DNA from: Hamiltosporidium tvaerminnensis
Taxonomy: Eukaryota > Microsporidia > Dubosqiidae
Length of the DNA: 64,000 bases
Direction of reading: 5' to 3'
Assembly (NCBI GenBank): GCA_022605425.2
Contig: JAKIMF020000001.1
Coordinates: 1,242,501 to 1,306,500, forward strand
Shown: one piece after another, positions 38,501-45,023 of the stretch
How positions within the stretch are numbered: the first letter of the stretch is position 1
Layout of the letters: each line of letters opens with the position of its first letter
Program-made: the position numbers and the translations under genes
The notes under the pieces: generated by a model
The model's input: the letters and a program-made list of their open reading frames with translations, nothing else
Database searches by the model: none
Told to the model about the DNA's origin: nothing

Positions 38501-38700
38501 CTGACTCCGAAAAATGAGCAGAATATAAAACGAAAAGCCCAAATAGAACACACAAAAGTAGATGCGATAGTAGACAACCAAGAGAGAGACCAAACTGAGT
38601 ATATTTTAACTAATTAAAACCGGCTTTTCATTAGAGAGGAATAGTTTTTAGAAAAAAATCCAGAGAATTGACTAGCGATAAAGATGTTGGCTGTCTCATT
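35600..38700 (+). mobile_element. RTE-like LINE, near full length, extensively decayed
   Basis: Starts with a GC-richer leader (35606-35800: GGGAGACTCGG, GATGGCCGATTTCTCATCGCG). Then at 35879 comes an eroded TWNVRxL endonuclease start (TGGAACATGTAATGTAAGACG), followed by ITEIKRKNS where ISE(V/I)R is expected. Position 37380-37440 gives IPRDRKAALITLIIKKK, like the IxxLYKKGD region. 37590-37650 gives a worn TxDxIxTxRxLxxKxxEY block. 37979-38000 reads LAYTKDLFFL, in place of LAYADDIxLL (RT motif C). No open frame over 60 codons survives, so this is an old insertion. Gene order (apurinic-type endonuclease before RT) distinguishes it from the R2-like family. Confidence 0.55.
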
Positions 38701-38754
38701 TATTCATCTTCAACACCAAGAAGTAAAAGAGAAGTAAAATAATGCATAAGTATA

Positions 38755-39090
38755 CTTAACCCCTCTTTAAAACACTCCTATCCTCTCAAAATCCTATACC
38801 CCTTTACAACACTACTATTATAACTAACACTACCCTCTATACTTAATACCCCATTACTACCCTTTTAACTTAACACCCCCTTTACAAACATACTACTACT
38901 ACCCCTTTACAAACACTTATAACTAACACCCCTTTACTACCCTTTTAACTTAACACCCCCTTTACAAACATACTACTACTACCCCTTTATAATACCTCCC
39001 ACTAACACCCCTTTACTACCCTATATACTTAACACCCCCTTTACAAACATACTACTACCCCTTTATAATACCCTCCCACTAACACCCCCT
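38755..39090 (+). repeat. C-rich tandem repeats before the helicase start (~80-bp period)
   Basis: ACACCCCCTTTACAAACAT recurs at 38873, 38953 and 39032, a period of 80 then 79 bases, with internal smaller units built on CTAACACCCC and CTACCC. The + strand (the coding strand of the following gene) is C-rich throughout. The last unit ends CACCCCCTT directly against the ATG at 39092. A CCC-type motif at the start codon is a described microsporidian feature, so the array may be an amplified promoter or initiator element. Confidence 0.8.
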
Positions 39091-39091
39091 T

Positions 39092-42000
39092 ATGTTCCCA
39101 TACAACCTCCCAATATCAAAATACTCCACAAAAATATTAACCACTCTTAAAAATAACAACACTCTTATAATAACTGGCAGTACAGGAACAGGTAAATCAA
39201 CATATACACCACTACTTCTACATAACAATGGATTCAACAAAATACTTGTTATTGAACCACGTCGTATAGCAGTTAAATCTATTTACAATACGTTATATCA
39301 TATTATTACAGACACAGGATATAACAAAGAGAAGTTTAAAGAAAATAGAGATATTAAAGAGAATGGAGATAATGGAGAAGATAAGAGGGATACTAAAGAA
39401 AACAGAGGTAGTAAAGAGAATAAAGGTATAAGTAAAGAGAATAATAAATATATAAGGGAAGAGAATAATAGAGATAATAAGAACCATACCAATACTTATA
39501 CTAATACCAATACTAATAATATTCTTGGTTATAAGATGAGATTTGATAGTCATAACAGTAAGAATTGTAATATTAAAATAGTAACAGATGGTACGTTTCT
39601 TAACGAGGTACTTAAGAGTAGTAAAGGTAGAGAAAGTAAGAATAGTAGATGTAATAATATATATCCTAACCCTACCCCTAACCCTAATAAATGCATAAAC
39701 AACTGTAATACTGATATATCTATTAGTAATAACAAATATCATAACCCTAACCCTAACCCTAATAGATGCATAAACAATATAAGTAATAACCCTATATCTA
39801 CTAGTAGTAATATATATCCTAACCCTACCCCTAATATATGCATAAACAACTGTAATACTGACATACCTATTAGTAATAACAAATATCATAACCCTAACCC
39901 TAACCCTAACAATATAAGTAATAACCCTATGTCTACTAGTAGTAATATATATCCTAACCCTAACCCTAACCCTAGTATATGCATAAACAATATAAGTAAT
40001 AACAATACCAAGAATAATATAACTATTAATAATATTCTTCCTTACTCTGTTATTATAATAGATGAAGTGCATGAACGTTCTATACGTACAGATATTATAA
40101 TATCATATCTTAAATATATAAATTTTAAAGGTAAATTAATACTTATGAGTGCTACTCTTAATACACATATATTTATAAAATATTTTAATTGTAATATTAT
40201 TACTATAAATGATATTTGTTATCCTATTAAGTATATTTATAGTGAATGTGCTGTTAGTGATTATATAATAGAAGCATACCAGAAAATAAAGGGTATAGTA
40301 AGTGGTAAGGATATAGATATGTTTAAGGGTGGTGAGGGTGTTAATGATAGTAGTAGGTTAGAGGGTGTTAATGATAGTAGGGATAGAGTAGGGGGTGTTA
40401 GTAAGAGTAGTAGGTTAGAGGGTGTTAATGATAGTAGTAGATTGGAGGGTGTTAGTAAGAGTAGTAGGTTAGAGGGTGTTAATGATAGTAGTAGGTTAGA
40501 GGGTGTTAATGATAGTAGGGATAATTATAAGGGTGTTAGTAAAAGTATAGATAATTATAAGGGTGTTAGTAATAAAGATAGTGTTATAAAGGGTGTTAGT
40601 CATAGTAGGGATATGATAGAGGGTGTTATTAATAATAGTAGTAAACAACAGGGTGTTATTAACTGTATAGATAATTATAAGGGTGTTAATGATAAGAGTA
40701 GTAAACAACAGGGTGTTAATAACAGTAGTAATAATTATCACCCTGTTAATAATTTGAATAATAAAGATAACCTTATAGATAACACTAAAGATAATAACCC
40801 TAATACCATTAAAGACATTCTTGTCTTCCTTCCTGGTGAAGATGATATCAATGACTTATATAAGTTATTAAGACGTATACCTAATATAAGTGTTATTAAG
40901 ATGCATTCTACACTAACAGATACAGAACAGTCAATAGTATATAACGATAGTAGTAATAGAGATAATAAGAATATTAATAAGGATAGTACTGGTAATAAGA
41001 TATACAATAATATACCTAACCCTAACTTAAACGATTATACTAATAACAGTAGTAATACTATATTACCTAACCCTACCCTAACCCTAAATAAATGCATAAA
41101 CAATTCTATTAGTAATACTAACAGTAGTAATACTATATTACCAATACCTAACCCTAACCTAACCCTAAATACATGCATAAACAATTCTATTAGTAATACT
41201 AACAGTAGTAATACTATATTACCTAACCCTACCCTAACCCTAAATACATGCATAAACAATTCTATTAGTAATATTAACAGTAGTAATACTATATTACCTA
41301 ACCCTACCCTAACCCTAAATAAATGCATAAACAATTCTATTAGTAATACTAACAGTAGTAATACTATATTACCTAACCCTACCCTAACCCTAAACACATG
41401 CATAAACAGTTCTACCCTAACCCTAAATACACGTGTTATTCTCTCTACTAATATATGTGAAACCTCCCTTACAATACCAGGTATACGTTATGTTATAGAC
41501 TGTGGTATATCAAAAATAAAAGTAACTTATAATAATGTTAATTATATAGGTTGTATAATAAGTAATAAATTATCTTCTGATCAAAGAGCAGGTAGATGTA
41601 ATAGAATGAGTAGTGGTATATGTTATAGGTTATATACCAAGGAGATGTACAATATGATGTGTAGTAGTATATATGATAATAATAGTAAGAGTAATACTAA
41701 GAGTATTATGAGTAACACTAATACTAAGAGTAATACTAAGAGTAATACTAAGAGTAATACTAACACTAATACTAAGAGTAATATCACCAACCCTAATATA
41801 ACTAACAACCCTAATACCACTACTCCTCTTGTTAATACTACTCCTGAGATACAGAGGTGTAGTGTTATTGATACTTTATTATTTCTTATTGTTAATTATA
41901 TAGATGTTGGTAAGTATTGTTATATAAATAAACCTTATAAAGATAATTGTAAGGAAAGTATAAGAAGGTTATTAGAAATAGGATGTATTACAGTAAATAA

Positions 42001-43717
42001 AGGGTATTTTGGTAACACTGGGGTTATATTAGAGGGTGTTAATCATAATAGTAGTAGGTTAGAGGGTGTTAGTAACAGTAGGGATAGAGTAGGGGGTGTT
42101 AATGATAAGAGTAGGTTAGAGGGCATTAATGATAAGAGTAGGTTAGAGGGCATTAATGATAAGAGTATGTTAGAGGGTGTTAGTAACAGTAGGGATAGAG
42201 TAGGGGGTGTTAGTAATATGAGTAGGTTAGAGGGTGTTAATCATAAGAGTATGTTAGAGGGTGTTAGTAACAGTAGGGATAGAGTAGGGGGTGTTAATCA
42301 TAAGAGTAGGTTAGAGGGTGTTAATCATAAGAGTATGTTAGAGGGTGTTAGTAACAGTAGGGATAGAGTAGGGGGTTTTAGTAATATGAGTTCAAATAAA
42401 CAACAGGGTGTTAATTATAGTAGTAGTGATTATAACCCCTTTAATACCAGTATTAATGAACAAGACCCTATTAGTAACAGTACCAATGACCGACACCCTT
42501 TATATATAAGTACTCATAAACAACACCCTCTTAACACCCCTACTAATAAACAACACCCCTTTAACACCACTACTATCACACCCATACCCACTAACACCCC
42601 TACTAATACACCCACCTCTACTAACACTACCATTAACACCCCTAACTATAATATACCCTTTATTCCTACTACTTATGGTATTTCCTTACTAAAACACCCC
42701 TTTGATGTTAATACTTCACATTTCTATTCTTTAAGTATAAATAATAATATAAATAACGTATCAATACTATTATTATCTTTAATATCACAAGATAGTTTTA
42801 ATTTTCTTAGTAAAGCTAATAAGTATAAATGTAGTAGTGATATAGAATATCTTATAAATATAATGAGTGAGTATATAAGAGTAATGGATAAGAGTAATAA
42901 GGGTGAGATAAGTGATGTAAGTGAGAGGGATGTGGGTGATAAGAATAATAAGAGGAATAGGAGTAATAAGGATGAGATAAGTGAGAGGGATGTGGGTGAT
43001 AAGAATAATAAGAGGAATAGGAGTAATAAGGATGAGATAAGTGATAATATAGGTAACAGTAATAAAGGTGATAATAATAAAGGTATAAGTAATAGTACAA
43101 ATATAAGGGATAAGTATGACTTTTGTAGAGAATATAACTTACCTGTTAAAGGTATGGATACAGGGTATCGCTTATACAAGCATCTTAGTAGGAAAGGTTA
43201 TAGTAATAGAGGTAGGGGTGTTAATAATAGAGGTATATTAGAGGGTGTTAGTAACACTAAAGATAAACAAGAGGGTGTTATTGATAGTAAAGATAAAGAA
43301 CAGGGTGTTAATGATAAGAGTAATAAGGAAGAGGGTGTTATTAAAACTACTAATAAACAACAGGGTGTTATTAAAGGTAAAGATACAGAAGAGGGTGTTA
43401 ATAACAACAATATAAAACAACACCCCTTTAAAAAACATCCATATGAACAACACCCTCTTAACAACAACAATATAGATAAACACCCCTTTAACAATACTGA
43501 TACTTTTACATTACATAAAGTGTTTAGTAAGGCTTTTAATTATAATATAAGTTTAAGACAGAAAGATGGTTCTTATATTTGTATAAGAAGTGGTGTTAAA
43601 GTATATATACATCCTAGTAGTGCTTGTTATAATAAAAGGTATAAAAAGATAGTTTATGTTGATTTGTATGGAGGGGATAGGATATATACAAGGATAGTAA
43701 GTAGGTATTATGGGTGA
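39092..43717 (+). CDS. DEAH/DEVH-box RNA helicase with in-frame minisatellite insertions
   Basis: 1541 residues, about 600 of them conserved helicase core. Motif I GSTGTGKST is at 29-37, Ia IEPRRIA follows, Ib VTDGTF precedes the first long insert, and II is DEVH at 324-327. III SAT is at 353-355, IV-like FLPGE at 579-583, V STNICETSLTIPGI near 785-798, and VI QRAGRC at 831-836. A winged-helix/HA2-like stretch and a C-terminal OB-fold (SGVKVYIHPSS ... VVYVDL-like) end the protein, as in Prp43/Prp22/HrpA-type helicases of splicing or ribosome assembly; which one I cannot say. Between motifs lie low-complexity inserts: K/E/N-rich (85-150), NPNPN (190-311), EGVNDSSRL units (410-570), NPTLTLN (640-780), NTKSN (860-915), EGVN/QHP units (980-1190 and 1370-1468). 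All keep frame and avoid the conserved boxes. The frame is unbroken over 4.6 kb. Confidence 0.85.
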   Translation: MFPYNLPISKYSTKILTTLKNNNTLIITGSTGTGKSTYTPLLLHNNGFNKILVIEPRRIAVKSIYNTLYHIITDTGYNKEKFKENRDIKENGDNGEDKRDTKENRGSKENKGISKENNKYIREENNRDNKNHTNTYTNTNTNNILGYKMRFDSHNSKNCNIKIVTDGTFLNEVLKSSKGRESKNSRCNNIYPNPTPNPNKCINNCNTDISISNNKYHNPNPNPNRCINNISNNPISTSSNIYPNPTPNICINNCNTDIPISNNKYHNPNPNPNNISNNPMSTSSNIYPNPNPNPSICINNISNNNTKNNITINNILPYSVIIIDEVHERSIRTDIIISYLKYINFKGKLILMSATLNTHIFIKYFNCNIITINDICYPIKYIYSECAVSDYIIEAYQKIKGIVSGKDIDMFKGGEGVNDSSRLEGVNDSRDRVGGVSKSSRLEGVNDSSRLEGVSKSSRLEGVNDSSRLEGVNDSRDNYKGVSKSIDNYKGVSNKDSVIKGVSHSRDMIEGVINNSSKQQGVINCIDNYKGVNDKSSKQQGVNNSSNNYHPVNNLNNKDNLIDNTKDNNPNTIKDILVFLPGEDDINDLYKLLRRIPNISVIKMHSTLTDTEQSIVYNDSSNRDNKNINKDSTGNKIYNNIPNPNLNDYTNNSSNTILPNPTLTLNKCINNSISNTNSSNTILPIPNPNLTLNTCINNSISNTNSSNTILPNPTLTLNTCINNSISNINSSNTILPNPTLTLNKCINNSISNTNSSNTILPNPTLTLNTCINSSTLTLNTRVILSTNICETSLTIPGIRYVIDCGISKIKVTYNNVNYIGCIISNKLSSDQRAGRCNRMSSGICYRLYTKEMYNMMCSSIYDNNSKSNTKSIMSNTNTKSNTKSNTKSNTNTNTKSNITNPNITNNPNTTTPLVNTTPEIQRCSVIDTLLFLIVNYIDVGKYCYINKPYKDNCKESIRRLLEIGCITVNKGYFGNTGVILEGVNHNSSRLEGVSNSRDRVGGVNDKSRLEGINDKSRLEGINDKSMLEGVSNSRDRVGGVSNMSRLEGVNHKSMLEGVSNSRDRVGGVNHKSRLEGVNHKSMLEGVSNSRDRVGGFSNMSSNKQQGVNYSSSDYNPFNTSINEQDPISNSTNDRHPLYISTHKQHPLNTPTNKQHPFNTTTITPIPTNTPTNTPTSTNTTINTPNYNIPFIPTTYGISLLKHPFDVNTSHFYSLSINNNINNVSILLLSLISQDSFNFLSKANKYKCSSDIEYLINIMSEYIRVMDKSNKGEISDVSERDVGDKNNKRNRSNKDEISERDVGDKNNKRNRSNKDEISDNIGNSNKGDNNKGISNSTNIRDKYDFCREYNLPVKGMDTGYRLYKHLSRKGYSNRGRGVNNRGILEGVSNTKDKQEGVIDSKDKEQGVNDKSNKEEGVIKTTNKQQGVIKGKDTEEGVNNNNIKQHPFKKHPYEQHPLNNNNIDKHPFNNTDTFTLHKVFSKAFNYNISLRQKDGSYICIRSGVKVYIHPSSACYNKRYKKIVYVDLYGGDRIYTRIVSRYYG
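39660..39990 (+). repeat. Telomere-like CCCTAA runs inside the helicase CDS
   Basis: Runs of three to four CCCTAA units at about 39741-39763, 39889-39911 and 39952-39974, with shorter ones nearby, are part of a ~115-165-bp higher-order repeat that also contains TGCATAAACAA and TAGTAATAACA. Translated they give NPNPN. A related block with CCTAACCCTACCCTAACCC lies at 41020-41430 (NPTLTLN). The sequence equals the C-strand of TTAGGG telomere DNA. Confidence 0.8.
40325..40745 (+). repeat. 27/30-bp GGGTGTTA minisatellite in the helicase CDS
   Basis: About fifteen units of GGGTGTTAATGATAGTAG type, each 27 or 30 bases, encoding GV(N/S/I) followed by Ser/Asp/Asn-rich residues and RLE, NYK or KQQ. 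No unit contains an in-frame stop. It sits between helicase motifs III and IV. Confidence 0.85.
41020..41430 (+). repeat. ~60-bp repeat with CCCTAA-like core in the helicase CDS
   Basis: About five tandem units carrying CCTAACCCTACCCTAACCC, TGCATAAACA and TCTATTAGTAATA, encoding NPTLTLN, CINNSI and SNTNSSNTILP. It lies between motifs IV and V. Confidence 0.8.
42025..42660 (+). repeat. GGGTGTTA minisatellite followed by reversed CACCC units in the helicase CDS
   Basis: 42025-42415 is a run of 27/30-base units (GVSNSRDRVG, GVNHKSMLE) showing higher-order duplication of a ~117-base block. From about 42430 the units turn over to the other orientation (CAACACCC, TAACACCCC) and are read as QHP and NTP. 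Both orientations stay open in the gene's frame. Confidence 0.8.
43200..43500 (+). repeat. Third GGGTGTTA/CACCC minisatellite block in the helicase CDS
   Basis: Units of 27-30 bases (GVIDSKDKEQ, GVIKTTNKQQ) up to about 43405, then reversed units read as KQHPF, EQHPL and DKHPF. It sits just before the C-terminal OB-fold. Confidence 0.8.
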
Positions 43718-44400
43718 GAGGAGTAGTGATAGAAATAAGAGGGTGTTGATTACAATAACGATGTATTAGAGGGTGTTGATTATAGAGGTAATTAATAAGA
43801 GGGTGTTAATGAAAAGTAGTAATAAATAAGAGGGTGTTGATGATAAGTAGTAATAAATAAGAGGGTGTTGATTACAATAACGATGATTAGAGTGGGTTAA
43901 TTATAGAGGCAATTAATAAGAGGGTGTTAATGATAAGTAGTAATAAATAAGATGGTGTTAGTAGTATAAGTAATGAATAAGAGTGTGTTAATTATAATAT
44001 AGTATATTATAAGGGTGTTAATGATAGAGGTAATGAATAAGAGGGTGTTAATGATAAGTAGTAATAAATAAGATGGTGTTAGTAGTATAAGTAATGAATA
44101 AGAGTGTGTTAATTATAATATAGTATATTATAAGGGTGTTAATTATATGTAGTAATGTATTGGAGGGTGTTAATTATATGTTGTAATGAATAAGAGGGTG
44201 TTAATTATATTATTAGTATATTATAAAGGTTTTAATTATATGTAGTAATGTATTAGAGGGTGTTAATTATAAGTTGTAATGAATAAGAGGGTGTTAATTA
44301 TAATATAGTATATTAAAGGGTGTTAGTAATGGATATAATAAATAATAGGGTTTTAATAATAGTAGTATGATAATAGAAATATTAAAGGGGTTAACTTGTA
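43718..44400 (+). repeat. G-rich 30/31-bp tandem repeat after the helicase stop
   Basis: The same GAGGGTGTTAAT family as in the coding region, but with 31-base as well as 30-base units (for example GGGTGTT starts at 43741, 43771, 43801, 43832 and 43863) and stop codons in all frames (TAGTAATAAATAA). It starts right at the helicase stop codon and keeps G-rich + strand polarity. Confidence 0.85.
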
Positions 44401-44541
44401 TATCACTACTAATAATAGATTTAAAGTAATTTAAATAAAAAATATAAAATTTAAAGTCTTATTTATACAATTATAATATTAAGGGTGTTAGATATAAGGA
44501 GTAATAAATGGGTGTTAGTATATAAGTAAATTGTTTATGTT

Positions 44542-44667
44542 TTAAAGGGGTGTTAATTACTATTACGATTTATTATATATTATCACCTTTTAATACATTC
44601 TAATAATATTGATGGTTAAAGGGGTGTTAATTGCTATTGGGATTTATAATATATTAACACCCTTTAA
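44542..44667. terminator. Two tandem inverted repeats where repeat polarity flips
   Basis: TTAAAGGGGTGTTAAT at 44542-44557 pairs with ATATTATCACCTTTTAA at 44577-44593. A second copy, TTAAAGGGGTGTTAAT at 44616-44631, pairs with ATTAACACCCTTTAA at 44653-44667. The copies are about 74 bases apart. They lie between convergent genes exactly where G-rich units give way to C-rich units. A shared 3' end signal for both genes is an inference. Confidence 0.5.
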
Positions 44668-45010
44668 AACATTTACAATCTACCTATATATTAACACCCT
44701 TTAAAACATTTACAATCTACCTATATATTAACATCCTTTAAAACATTTACAATATACTAATCTATTAACACCCTTTAATACTTTATAAATCTACTTGTCT
44801 ATTAACACCCTTTAATACATATACAATATACTTATTTATTAACACCCTTTAAACCATAAACAATATATTTATCTATTAACACCCTTTAACACCTTTACAA
44901 TATACTAATCTATTAACACCCTTTAAAACATATAAATCTACTTATCTATTAACACCCTTTAATACTTTATAAATCTAATTGTCTATTAACACCCTTTATA
45001 ATACTCCCTT
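44650..45010 (-). repeat. ~37-bp tandem repeat after the PAP2 stop
   Basis: About nine units of TTAACACCCTTTAAAACAT plus ACAATCTACCTATATA-type spacers. On the - strand, the sense strand of the PAP2 gene, the units read G-rich (AAAGGGTGTTAA), the mirror of the arrangement after the helicase gene. The array runs up to the PAP2 stop codon. Confidence 0.85.
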
Positions 45011-45023
45011 ATAGATTAACACC

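Noticed and set aside
39660-39990. A real chromosome end or telomere
   Set aside because: The CCCTAA runs are short, interrupted, in frame, and flanked by conserved helicase motifs on both sides.
39293-43494. Several long - strand frames (for example 39293-40072, 41035-41403, 42724-43179, 43198-43494) opposite the helicase
   Set aside because: All are low-complexity antisense readings of the repeats (VRVRV, LLLLS, NTLLF strings), while the + strand holds all helicase motifs in one frame.
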